From NCBI GenBank assembly GCA_018780435.1, contig JADMJS010000398.1, positions 1-40,025 of the forward strand: DNA of 40,025 nucleotides, read 5' to 3'. A program made the translations under genes and the position numbers. The DNA is from Myxococcales bacterium (GTDB taxonomy: Bacteria > Myxococcota_A > UBA9042 > GCA-2863065). Below, one piece after another: positions 18,301-25,312 of the stretch (the stretch's first letter is position 1; every line of letters starts with the position of its first letter). The notes under the pieces are model-generated. The model was not told where the DNA came from. It saw only the letters and a program-made list of their open reading frames with translations, and did not search any database.

Positions 18301-18546
18301 CTCACCGTCACCGAGATCGACGGCGCCTTCAAGAACGACCCGCAGGGCCTTGAGGACCTCCTGAAGAACCTCCTGAACGGCGTCCTCAGCGACGTCCTCG
18401 GCGAATCCCTCAGCGGCATCGAGATCCCCGCCATCGAGCTCGACGGCCTCGCCCCGGGCGTCCCCCCGGGCACGGCCATCAAGCTCGACGGCCTCGACCT
18501 CGTGAAGTCGAACGGCTTCTTCCAGCTCGAGGGGTCGCTGCAGTAA
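15358..18546 (+). CDS. Large lipoprotein with Ig-like repeats and beta-rich, possibly lipid-binding C-terminal half
   Basis: The protein has 1062 residues. The N-terminus has a hydrophobic stretch (GLSLLLAALVTTG) ending in PGC at Cys41, followed by an acidic/Gly spacer (SDDEGGG). The lipobox is not canonical. Residues about 55-490 contain four to five Ig-like domains, several starting with a strand such as LGQSTRVTCAV, IGEAVSVTCAAY or AGESTTVACTVYDQNG. The segment at about 401-490 begins PIIIITSPDRGQTL, as in many bacterial Ig/PKD domains. The rest is unusual: amphipathic, Leu/Ile/Asp-rich, with LLNEVLYGLWYTGGLNLTI and repeated short hydrophobic strands. This faintly resembles the second domain of BPI/TULIP lipid-binding proteins. 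That resemblance is inference. It is probably an outer-membrane-anchored protein. Confidence 0.75.
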   Translation: MRIATFTTLLGDRLSAAHRIRHVGTGLSLLLAALVTTGPGCSDDEGGGPSGAAIDTLLSPRVLLLGQSTRVTCAVSDASGNLVEEATAYATLPAGEITGDLLKPTAAGVTKVTCQTADDRLIDPSPADLIVIGEGDRDRLDIETTLSKNTASIGEAVSVTCAAYFDNAPLDGIDFKVEATPEAGITIADRQVTGTADGDFDIACRIVDSTFADETPERLVVGKGGLRPTKVVTGLNKSPIAAGESTTVACTVYDQNGDVMQWDTIVTASDDGVQVSGNVVEGRTAGEHTITCEVPTGASAVETVPATLVVTPAVPATFKAWAEPAKPVYKPEDVVTIKWEAKDGYGNPVPSATATVTAPAGTQKEGAPNAYRLLADGNYVFKVSLDGDANLSDEVELLVDGSGPIIIITSPDRGQTLTGDTLITVTGEVTDEWGGVATLEVNGVPVTPSETGAFTTQIDSSQGLNLVVARATDKHGNAGKASVAWYFSSAWAVADALTPELAWLDNSLRVWLSQELLDDYDHAEQKCDENNVCSPKIDDLATLLEIILTNVDLAALLGQPVLFEQVFADLVNVDLGVAILKGDLRLWADISTIRFGTAQLNLDSRNGGIDMKAMFVPDNESKALEIGLSVHIRFDLMANGQFDTGLGFAIPFSAGLDPSPEAVSTALLTIDTLGIDSSFDINASGGVLNINGQKVGLEPGDVTLSPLADVGIDLGNVKVSIAGFGLVDIPLGTIDLTQLVSGLDTVISSIASPILTAVLDLIGADILDPLIAYAGGDLIEGFLSSLEIDQTIDIPELIPGQPPAAIAIGAKISDVQFTDAGGRLGLTGRAVAEKKVDANPLGSILRDGCLGAKATPYQLPQTGPMEVAIGMDLLNEVLYGLWYTGGLNLTITGDSLGSLIGGGSLPGAIITLEPKLAPILSDCNSKGTLRLQLGDAYIDASLPLGDLLIDFSGWISIEVDVALTSADGKLGIKINGITAFDLTVTEIDGAFKNDPQGLEDLLKNLLNGVLSDVLGESLSGIEIPAIELDGLAPGVPPGTAIKLDGLDLVKSNGFFQLEGSLQ

Positions 18547-19085
18547 GGCCGGTCGGCGCGTCCGCGGCCGGCCTCCGGGCGGCCGCGACGTGCGCGCCGC
18601 CACCTGCTCGCCCTTCGCGCCGCCTCGACCCCGAATCCGGGCCCCCCAGAGCCAAATCCCAAGGGCGTAGTGCCCTCGAACCCCGTCGTCTTCCGCCAAT
18701 ATCGGCGGGGCCGCGTTCACCCTAGATCAGGCTGACGAAGGCTCCACAAAACGCAGAGCCGTAGGGTGACTCCATCCGACGCTGGACCGGCGCTGCGTTC
18801 GCCGGGCGCCACAGTGAGCCTCGTTACTTGGAGCGTCCACTGCCTCCCGTTCTCAGGTGACTAGGGCCCTCGGAGCCGCCTCAGCGTTGCGGCGCGGACG
18901 CCTCCCAACCCCGTCCCGCTCGGCAACGAGCCGATTGTGCGGGTCGCAATACAAGGTCAAATAGTAGACGGCGCCTGTGCGTCTTGCGCCCAGGCGTTCC
19001 GGTGATGGACTCGGGGGCTCGAAGAGTGTAACACGCCGTTTTTGAGCGCATTTCTGTCCGGATCGACCCTCGAAACAGTGTCGTC
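18547..19085. other. Gene-free intergenic region between convergent genes
   Basis: This 539-base stretch lies between the stops of two converging genes. No coding frame of credible composition and no tRNA-like cloverleaf was seen. It holds a 7-bp hairpin at 18563-18587, a 6-bp hairpin at 18972-18996, and an otherwise featureless sequence. A small RNA cannot be excluded by eye. Confidence 0.5.
18563..18587 (+). terminator. Possible terminator hairpin after the Ig-like lipoprotein
   Basis: CGCGGCC (18563-18569) pairs with GGCCGCG (18581-18587) across an 11-base loop, starting 17 bases after the TAA. No T-run follows, so it is only a candidate. Confidence 0.35.
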
Positions 19086-20867
19086 TTAGAGCACGACCTC
19101 GAGGGCCGACCGGTCACCGGAGCGAATGGCGGCGGCGTAGGCGTCGACCTTCGGGAGCTCGCGGTGCACGAAGAAGGCGGCGGTGTGCTTCTTCGCTTCG
19201 AGGAAGCGGCGTTCCTTTTCCGTCGTGTCGCCAGCCAGCTTCTTGGAGGCGATGACCGCCTGGTCGAGGAGGAGGCGAGCGAGCACGACGACGCCGAACA
19301 GCTCGAGGTAAGGTGACGCGTTGAGGACGGGGTAGTAGATGTCCTTCTTCGCGTTCATCTGTGCGAACTCCATGGTGAGCATCGCGAGGGTGTTCTTCGC
19401 CGCTTCGAGCTTGACGACGAGGGCACCGAATTCCGGATGCTCCTTGTTGGCCGTGATGAACTCGTTCATCCACTGAATGAACGTCATGAACATCACGCCG
19501 CCCTGACGGGAGACCTTGCGGCCGAGCAGGTCGAGGGCCTGAATGCCGTTGGTGCCCTCGTAGATGGCGGCGATCTTCACGTCGCGGAGGAGGCCTTCGA
19601 CCTGGTATTCACGGCAGTAGCCGTAGCCGCCGTGAATGAGGATGGCCGTGTCGACGACGTCGAAGCCGCGGTAGCTGCCGTAGGCTTTGCAGATCGGCGT
19701 CAGGATCTCGATGAGGTGTTCGTAGCGCTGCTTCTCGCGGGCGTCGGTCGCCACGATGCTGCGATCGTAGAAGCTCGCCGTCGAGTAGATGAGCGAACGG
19801 AGCCCCTCGGCGTAGGCCTTCATGGTGAGCAGCATGCGCTTCACGTCAGGGTGCTCGATGATGGCGACCCGTGGGGCGTTCGGGTCGCGCATGGCCTGGG
19901 CGTCGACGCCCTGGACGCGCTCCTTGGCGTAGTTCAGCGCAAGCTGGTAGGCGTAGTTGCCGATGCCGACGCCTTGGATGCCGACGGCGATGCGTGCCTC
20001 GTTCATCATCAAGAACATGTGCTCGATGCCGGTGCACTCGCCCCCGAGCAAGTAGCCATGGCAGTCGCCGTCATCGCCGAAGCTCAGCTGACAGGTCGGT
20101 GAGCCGTGGATGCCCATCTTCTCTTCGAGGGCGGTGACGCGCACGTCGTTGAAGCTGCCGTGGGCGCGGAACTTCGGGACCACGAAGAGCGAGACACCCT
20201 TGATGCCCGGGGGCGCGTCGTCGGTGCGCGCGAGGACCAGGTGGACGACATTGTTCGTGAGGTCCGAGTCGCCAGCGCTGATGAAGATCTTGCTGCCGGA
20301 GATGAGGTAGTGACCGTCTCGCCGCTGCGCGCGGGTCTTGAGGTCACCGACGGCGGAGCCCGCGTGCGCTTCGGTGAGGCACATCGTGCCGCCCCACTCA
20401 CCCGAGTACATCTTCGGGCAGTAGGTCCCGACCTGCTCCGGCGTCCCGACGTGCTCGATGACGTTTGCCGCCGCCTTCGCGAGGCCCGGCACAAAGGTGA
20501 ACGACGGGCAGGCGCCGACGAGGAACTCGAGCGCGATGGCGCCGAGGGTGTGGGGCATGCCCTGTCCGCCCATCTCCGGGTTCACGGACAGGAGGCCGAA
20601 CTGGGACTCGTTGTATTTCTTGTAGATCTGGTGGTAACGCGGCCAGAGAGTGACGTTGCCGTCCTTCAACTTCGGGCGCTCGACTTCACAGTCCGCCTGG
20701 AGCGGGAAGATGACCTTCGAGGTGAACTCGAGGCTGGCCGCGAGGACCGCCTCGAAGTCGTCCCAAGTGAACCCGCTGTACCGCTCCGACTTCGTGATGG
20801 AGCCGAAGTCGAGCTGGTCACGAAGAACAAACTTCACATCTTCGAAGTCAACACGGTACTCAGCCAC
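19086..20867 (-). CDS. Long acyl-CoA dehydrogenase (DmdC-like, ~590 aa class)
   Basis: The protein has 593 residues. The start is GTG 20867-20865, with GGAGG 8 bases upstream. The layout matches the long acyl-CoA dehydrogenases: N-terminal helices, MYSGEWGGTMCLTEAHAGS (FAD/substrate loop), KIFISAGD, then the C-terminal helical domain. The catalytic base is Glu437 in IYEGTNGIQALDLLGRKV. The C-terminal extension is as in the DmdC/FadE-like family. It oxidises an acyl-CoA to the 2-enoyl-CoA with FAD, passing electrons to ETF. Chain-length specificity is unknown, and methylmercaptopropionyl-CoA is only one family substrate. The gene stands alone, with a palindrome over its predicted promoter start. 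Confidence 0.92.
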   Translation of the reverse strand: MAEYRVDFEDVKFVLRDQLDFGSITKSERYSGFTWDDFEAVLAASLEFTSKVIFPLQADCEVERPKLKDGNVTLWPRYHQIYKKYNESQFGLLSVNPEMGGQGMPHTLGAIALEFLVGACPSFTFVPGLAKAAANVIEHVGTPEQVGTYCPKMYSGEWGGTMCLTEAHAGSAVGDLKTRAQRRDGHYLISGSKIFISAGDSDLTNNVVHLVLARTDDAPPGIKGVSLFVVPKFRAHGSFNDVRVTALEEKMGIHGSPTCQLSFGDDGDCHGYLLGGECTGIEHMFLMMNEARIAVGIQGVGIGNYAYQLALNYAKERVQGVDAQAMRDPNAPRVAIIEHPDVKRMLLTMKAYAEGLRSLIYSTASFYDRSIVATDAREKQRYEHLIEILTPICKAYGSYRGFDVVDTAILIHGGYGYCREYQVEGLLRDVKIAAIYEGTNGIQALDLLGRKVSRQGGVMFMTFIQWMNEFITANKEHPEFGALVVKLEAAKNTLAMLTMEFAQMNAKKDIYYPVLNASPYLELFGVVVLARLLLDQAVIASKKLAGDTTEKERRFLEAKKHTAAFFVHRELPKVDAYAAAIRSGDRSALEVVL

Positions 20868-20962
20868 GACAGTCGCCTCCAGGCATCGGTTTCGGGTCGG
20901 CGACTCACGTCGTCTCGATCGAGAGGACGGGCCGACATAGCCACTCAGCCGCCACGCGGACT

Positions 20963-20978
20963 GAATGAAGCTTCACTC
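20963..20978. promoter_or_regulatory. Near-perfect 16-bp palindrome, possible TetR/FadR-type operator
   Basis: GAATGAAGCTTCACTC is a 16-bp palindrome with one mismatched pair (7 of 8 pairs match). It lies at the expected transcription start, just downstream of the -10 box, where a repressor would block initiation. The half-site TGAATGA is like the operator of the Bacillus TetR-family fatty-acid repressor FadR, recalled as TGAATGA with TCATTCA. No regulator gene is adjacent. Confidence 0.45.
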
Positions 20979-20981
20979 GGA

Positions 20982-21012
20982 ATAATGTGACCGACGCGGC
21001 CGGGAGAGTCAA
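20982..21012 (-). promoter_or_regulatory. Predicted promoter of the acyl-CoA dehydrogenase gene
   Basis: On the minus strand TTGACT (21012-21007) is followed after 19 bases by CATTAT (20987-20982). The -35 matches consensus at five of six bases and the -10 at four of six. The spacer is at the long end of the usual range. Confidence 0.35.
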
Positions 21013-21289
21013 CGAGACCGGCGTCTCAATCCGCGCGGGTCACGGCGGCGCACCTGCACGTTGAGCGTGTAGCCTTCGGAGCTCGACGGTCAGCCGGGCA
21101 AGCTTCGTGGCTCACCGCATCCAACGAGCTCCCAGAACGACCCGCGCCCGGGCTCGTGACCGACTCGACACCGAGGGCTACCGCCGGCGGCGCCGTCGAG
21201 TCGCTCTGTGCTGTCTGTTCGCGTTCAGCTTCGGCCGAAGCCGGCGACGCCAGCGCCCGGGCTGACCGCCGATCGCTCCGGCCCAGGCG

Positions 21290-23281
21290 TCAGGGCGGCG
21301 CGGGAGGGCGTTCAATCCCGGGCGCTTCGGACGCTCCGGTGCCCCCCGACGTCGTGGTTCGACGAACGACGAGCAACGTGAGCGTCGCGGCGAGGACCAC
21401 AAAGACGAGGAGGAGAATGACGAGCCAACGAAAGAGGGGGTGAGATGAGAGAGCGAGGTCGATAGGCGTGACCATCTCGGTGCCGCCGCGGACGCGCTCG
21501 CGGATGGCCGCGGCGGGGATGACGCCCGTCGCCCTTATGGCCGCCGCGTTCTGGCGCGCCGCGAAGGCTTCATGGGCCGCCCTGATGGCGTTCGCGTCGA
21601 CCGCCATGGTCCTGACATTCGGGTCGTCGGAGTCCTCATCTGAGTTCAGCGACACGGACGTCGCCGCGGGCGAGGCGTCGGCCTTGAGCCACATTGGCGG
21701 CGCCGCGAGCGCGTCCCGACGTACGTAGACGGTACTGCTGATGGCCAGGTCGCCATCGTCGCTCGACGGCGGCTCAGATGCGGCGGCTGGCGTTGACGGT
21801 GACGTGGGCCGATGTGGTGGCGCCACGGGAACCGGGGGCGGAGGTACGGACGCGGGAACGGCCTCCGGGGTGGTGGGCGCGGGCGGCCGGCCGGCGATCG
21901 ATGCGATGGTCGAGGGCAGCCGATCGTCGACGGCGGGTCCACTTACGAAGGGCGCGCCGGCTCGCGACGGCCGTACGCTGGCCCCGGACCCGGTGCGCGC
22001 AGCAGGTGGCGCGAAGGGGGTGAGCGGCGCCGTCGGACTCGGCAACGGCGGCGGGGGCGCCATCTGCCGGATGGAGGCGCCTGATGGTCGCGGGGCCTTT
22101 GAGTCGGCGCGGTCGGCGGCGCGCGGGATTCGTTGATTGGCGCCACCGTCGCCGTCCCGGTCGAACACGCGGGTCGCCGTGCTCGGGTCGATCCAGTCGA
22201 GATCGATGCCACTCCCTCCCGCCGGCCCTGGGCCGTCGAGCGAAAAGATGACGCTGGCTTCGGACGGTTCGAACTCCTCGCGATCCATGCGGGCGTCGCG
22301 CGCGACCGGCTCAGTGGACGGTCCCTGGGCGTCGCCGCTCTGCGGGAAAGCGCGTTCCATGAAGTCGGCAAGGAGGACCGCCGGCTGGGTACGCGCCACC
22401 GGAACGAGGAAGCGCGCGAGCGCCTCGCGCATGGCCTCGGCGTTCGGATAACGCACCGACAGGTCACGAGAGAGCGCCTTCGCGACGATGCCGTCGAGCT
22501 CGCTCGGACAATCGGGACGCACCTCACGCACCCTCGGGATCGGCATGGTGCGGACCTCGTGAAGGATCGCGAGCGGGTTGGTCGGCCCGTCGTCCCGTCG
22601 GAACAGCGAACGTCCGACGAGGGTCTCCCAGAGGCAGATGCCGAGCGAAAAGAGATCGGAGCGCTGGTCCACATCCTGAGCGCCCGCCTGCTCGGGCGAC
22701 ATGTAGTAGAATTTCCCTTTAATGACGCCAACTTGCGTCTGTTGCATCTGGGTAGCGACCTTGGCGATTCCAAAGTCGATGATCTTCACTTCGCCGCCGA
22801 AGGACAGGAGCACGTTCTGCGGGCTGATGTCCCGGTGGATGAGGTTCAGCGGGCGACCGCGCCGGTCATCGAGCTTGTGGGCGTAGGAGAGCGCCGCGGC
22901 GACTTCGTGGCCGACAAAGGCGGCGACCTCGATCGGGAAGGTCATGTGCCGATCGCGGCACGCTTCGAGGGTCCGGGAGAGGTCGGGCCCGTCGATGTAC
23001 TCCATGACGAGGAAGTAGCGGCCGCCGTATTGCCCGAGGTCGAAGACCTGCCCGATGTTCGGGTGGGCGAGCTGCACCGCGATGCGCGCCTCCTCCACCA
23101 TCATGCGGTGAAAGTGACGCTCTTCGGCGTACCGAGAGTGGATCATCTTGAGCGCGACGAGCTTGTCGGCCCCGCTCGCCGCGTGGGCCTGCGCAAGGAA
23201 GATCTCGGCCATGCCGCCACTCGCGATCTTTCGGAGCAGGGTGTAGTCGCCGAAGCGCAGTGGCAGGGAGTCGGTATTCAC
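21290..23281 (-). CDS. Hanks-type Ser/Thr protein kinase with C-terminal membrane anchor
   Basis: The protein has 663 residues from GTG 23281-23279. The kinase domain spans about residues 11-285: glycine loop IASGGMAEIFLA, lysine motif VALKMIH, catalytic loop HRDISPQNVLL (Asp151), and IIDFGIAK as the DFG segment. HRDIS replaces the common HRDLK, as in many myxobacterial kinases, but the Asp and Asn are kept. Residues about 290-600 are Pro/Ala/Asp-rich and probably disordered. A hydrophobic span (about 620-645, WLVILLLVFVVLAATLTLLVV) is followed by a short tail, so the kinase is cytoplasmic and membrane anchored. It could phosphorylate partners recognised by the two FHA proteins in this window; that link is inferred. 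Confidence 0.92.
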   Translation of the reverse strand: MNTDSLPLRFGDYTLLRKIASGGMAEIFLAQAHAASGADKLVALKMIHSRYAEERHFHRMMVEEARIAVQLAHPNIGQVFDLGQYGGRYFLVMEYIDGPDLSRTLEACRDRHMTFPIEVAAFVGHEVAAALSYAHKLDDRRGRPLNLIHRDISPQNVLLSFGGEVKIIDFGIAKVATQMQQTQVGVIKGKFYYMSPEQAGAQDVDQRSDLFSLGICLWETLVGRSLFRRDDGPTNPLAILHEVRTMPIPRVREVRPDCPSELDGIVAKALSRDLSVRYPNAEAMREALARFLVPVARTQPAVLLADFMERAFPQSGDAQGPSTEPVARDARMDREEFEPSEASVIFSLDGPGPAGGSGIDLDWIDPSTATRVFDRDGDGGANQRIPRAADRADSKAPRPSGASIRQMAPPPPLPSPTAPLTPFAPPAARTGSGASVRPSRAGAPFVSGPAVDDRLPSTIASIAGRPPAPTTPEAVPASVPPPPVPVAPPHRPTSPSTPAAASEPPSSDDGDLAISSTVYVRRDALAAPPMWLKADASPAATSVSLNSDEDSDDPNVRTMAVDANAIRAAHEAFAARQNAAAIRATGVIPAAAIRERVRGGTEMVTPIDLALSSHPLFRWLVILLLVFVVLAATLTLLVVRRTTTSGGTGASEAPGIERPPAPP

Positions 23282-23290
23282 GCGCGGGGG

Positions 23291-23319
23291 ACGTTACCAA
23301 AGCCTGCGCGTGATGTCAG
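23291..23319 (-). promoter_or_regulatory. Predicted kinase promoter
   Basis: On the minus strand CTGACA (23319-23314) and TAACGT (23296-23291) are separated by 17 bases. The start codon begins 10 bases after the -10 box, implying a very short or absent leader, which fits the lack of a clear ribosome site. Confidence 0.35.
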
Positions 23320-23413
23320 TTTGAGCCGTATCGGATGCAGGCAAGTTCGCCGAGCCCTTCGACCGGGGTCACCCCCAGGGCGCCACCTCGAGTCCGCGCT
23401 GGATTTGGGCTTT

Positions 23414-23439
23414 CGCGCGAGCGCGGCTATGCTCGCGCG
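23414..23439 (+). promoter_or_regulatory. 9-bp hairpin abutting the start codon of the TPR lipoprotein
   Basis: CGCGCGAGC (23414-23422) and GCTCGCGCG (23431-23439) are perfect complements with an 8-base loop. The ATG begins at 23440. The hairpin occupies the place of the ribosome site and could restrain translation, or it could be a DNA operator. It may also mean the true start lies elsewhere, but the signal peptide supports 23440. Confidence 0.4.
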
Positions 23440-24669
23440 ATGTTGACCGGTCGTTTCGGTGTCACCCCTTCGCTCGCAGTCAGAGCGGCTTTGAACGCGG
23501 TGATCGGGTTCGCCTTGCTCACGTCCGCCTGTGAACGCGGTAGCGGCGACGCGCCTGTCGAGTCGGAGGCCGCGCGCCTGGGCCGCGATGGCCGTGCGCG
23601 ACTCACGGACGGCGACAAGAAAGCCGCCCGGGCCCACTTCCAACGCGCCCTTGAGGTCGCCCCCCGCGAGCCGGATGGGCGCCTCGGGCTCGCGCTCCTC
23701 GAAGTGCTCGAAGGCAACACACCCGCCGCGCAGGAGCACCTCATCGCCCTTCGCGCGTCGGGCCTCGATCCGGCGGGCTCCGCGCCGTGGCTCACGGCCC
23801 TCCTTGACGCTCGCCGGCACTTTCCCGCCGCCATCCCCGCCATCATTCAGGATGGGACCAAGGACGACACGGTGACCGCCCCGGTCGCGTCGGCCGCCCC
23901 CACCGGGAGCACCGACCCGGGTCCCGTCGAAGGCGATGCGCCGCTCACGGCCGCGTTCCGAGCGGGCGACTACGAGGCGGTGCGCCGCGCCGTGGAGCCG
24001 GAGCTGAAGCCGTCGCTCTTCCGGCTGAAGCTGCTCGCCGACGCGTACTACAACCTGCAGGATTGGACTCGCGCCGTTCGGACCTACCGACTCGTACTCC
24101 GCGAAGAACCCGGCAATGAACCGGTGACCCAATATCTCGCGGACGCGCTGGTGCGCCTCGGACGCCTCGACGACGCCATGACCTTCTACCGCGTGCTGGC
24201 CGAGAACAATCCAACGCGACCGGGCTTCTGGCGTCTCATCGGGGACGCCGCCGCGCAGAAGGGCGATCTCGAGGTCGCGGTGGCGTCCTACACCAAGGCG
24301 TTGAACGCGGGCTACGACGATCCGACCCTTCCGGCGACCCTCGCTCGGCTCCAGAGCGAGCTCGCCAATCCGAGCCCAAAGGCCGCTCCGGAGCCCGCGG
24401 CGCCTGACGCGGCGGTACCGGACGTCGGGGTTGCCCCCCGCGTCCCGGCGCCCCGCCCTCCGCGGCCGGCACGACCAAGAGCCGACGCGCCCGCGGACCC
24501 CGCCGCGCCGACCATAGCGCCGTCCGGCATAGAACCTGCGCCGTCCGGCATAGAACCTGCGCCGCCCGGCATAGAACCCGCGCCGCCACCGGACGAAGAC
24601 GAGGAAGACGACCCGCCGCCCGAACGCGCGCCCGGAGCCGAAGCGCCAGCGGCGTTGCCGCCGCCCTGA
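23440..24669 (+). CDS. TPR-repeat lipoprotein
   Basis: The protein has 409 residues from ATG 23440. Upstream codons in the same frame add 35 residues with no signal character. The N-terminus carries a lipoprotein signal ending LLTSAC (Cys31). Residues about 45-125 and 175-305 contain TPR-like helical pairs, for example DWTRAVRTYRLVLREEPGN, RLDDAMTFYRVLAENNP and DLEVAVASYTKAL. The C-terminal 100 residues are Pro/Ala/Glu-rich, with three PSGIEPA-type copies. TPR lipoproteins are scaffolds in envelope complexes. It is divergent from the kinase gene, with 158 bases between the two start codons. No enzymatic motif is seen. Confidence 0.8.
   Translation: MLTGRFGVTPSLAVRAALNAVIGFALLTSACERGSGDAPVESEAARLGRDGRARLTDGDKKAARAHFQRALEVAPREPDGRLGLALLEVLEGNTPAAQEHLIALRASGLDPAGSAPWLTALLDARRHFPAAIPAIIQDGTKDDTVTAPVASAAPTGSTDPGPVEGDAPLTAAFRAGDYEAVRRAVEPELKPSLFRLKLLADAYYNLQDWTRAVRTYRLVLREEPGNEPVTQYLADALVRLGRLDDAMTFYRVLAENNPTRPGFWRLIGDAAAQKGDLEVAVASYTKALNAGYDDPTLPATLARLQSELANPSPKAAPEPAAPDAAVPDVGVAPRVPAPRPPRPARPRADAPADPAAPTIAPSGIEPAPSGIEPAPPGIEPAPPPDEDEEDDPPPERAPGAEAPAALPPP
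24520..24582 (+). repeat. Three 21-bp tandem coding repeats
   Basis: Copies at 24520-24540, 24541-24561 and 24562-24582. The first two are identical, and the third differs at two bases. They encode P-S/P-G-I-E-P-A in the disordered tail of the TPR lipoprotein. Such repeats can gain or lose copies by slippage. Confidence 0.85.
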
Positions 24670-24718
24670 GGCGAGGCCGTCCGCTTCCAATCAGATTGTG
24701 TAGAAGATGAAGAAGTGG

Positions 24719-24757
24719 GGACGGTGCACGCGGTCGCCGTGGCCGCGTGCACCGTCC
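24719..24757. repeat. 15-bp perfect inverted repeat with 9-base loop
   Basis: GGACGGTGCACGCGG (24719-24733) and CCGCGTGCACCGTCC (24743-24757) are exact complements, with loop TCGCCGTGG. It starts 49 bases after the TGA of the TPR lipoprotein. It could be a terminator for that gene, but no T-run follows on the plus strand. Each arm also holds GTGCAC, itself a palindrome. Confidence 0.7.
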
Positions 24758-25287
24758 GGACTGGTCGGGTCCCATCGAGCGCCCCTCGGGCTTCCCTGAG
24801 GAGAGTCGAAGGGGGTTCAAGAAGGTGGCTCTGTCGCACGTTCGCGGTGAGTGCCGTGTATCTCACCGCGACCTTCCCGTTGGGGCCTCTCGGGAGGGCC
24901 CTAACCAGCCGCCCACCCCCGGAACCACCCCTTTTGGGGCCGCTCCTGGCGGGTGCTTTCCTTCAATGCGAGCCGCGTGCCAAGCCGTCTGATCGCGCGA
25001 CTGAGCCACATTTCCTCGTGGAATCGCGCTCCGACGCCAGAGTTGGACCACGGGGTAGCGACATCGATGTCATGCCCGCTCGGGACGAGAAGGTCTCGCC
25101 GGTCGCCACAGGAGCCCCAGAGCCCGCGACACATGCAGTGATTACCGCGACATACGCAACATCGGGCGGGGCTCTGCCCTGCGCCGGCCGCCTCGGTGCG
25201 CCATCCGAAGGCATGTCATCCATGTCAGGGGGCCCTGAGGGGGCGGGGCGCGCTCGTGGGCGGCACGACGTGGTGGGGAGGCGGAGT

Positions 25288-25307
25288 GGGGCGCGTGACG
25301 CCGCCCC
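25288..25307 (-). terminator. Possible terminator after rnc
   Basis: GGGGCG (25288-25293) pairs with CGCCCC (25302-25307) around an 8-base loop, 5 bases beyond the rnc stop on the minus strand. No T-run follows, so confidence is low to moderate. Confidence 0.35.
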
Positions 25308-25312
25308 GGGTG

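Larger units (their letters stand above)
20868..21289. other. Intergenic region upstream of acyl-CoA dehydrogenase
   Basis: This 422-base region lies between the stop of the kinase gene and the start of the dehydrogenase gene. It contains the dehydrogenase promoter and palindrome. The remainder (about 21020-21289) shows no credible gene on either strand. Confidence 0.5.
24670..25312. other. Gene-free intergenic region between convergent genes
   Basis: This 643-base stretch lies between two converging genes (TPR lipoprotein and rnc). It contains the strong inverted repeat 24719-24757 and a hairpin near rnc. Open frames are present but have Arg/Pro-rich, shadow-like composition and no ribosome site. 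No tRNA-like structure was recognised. A structured RNA is possible but unproven. Confidence 0.45.

Noticed and set aside
16474..18720. 748-codon open frame on the minus strand
   Set aside because: It is opposite the Ig-like lipoprotein and is Glu/Asp/Arg/Val-rich in the manner of GC shadow frames.
22265..22280. tRNA T-loop look-alike GGTTCGAAC
   Set aside because: It lies inside the kinase gene, and no acceptor or anticodon stem could be drawn around it.
22133..23446. 437-codon open frame on the plus strand
   Set aside because: It is opposite the kinase gene, whose motifs are unambiguous. It has no ribosome site or recognisable domain.
24928..24939. Perfect palindrome CCCCTTTTGGGG
   Set aside because: The sequence is simple, short and could arise by chance in a GC-rich intergenic region; no link to a gene was found.
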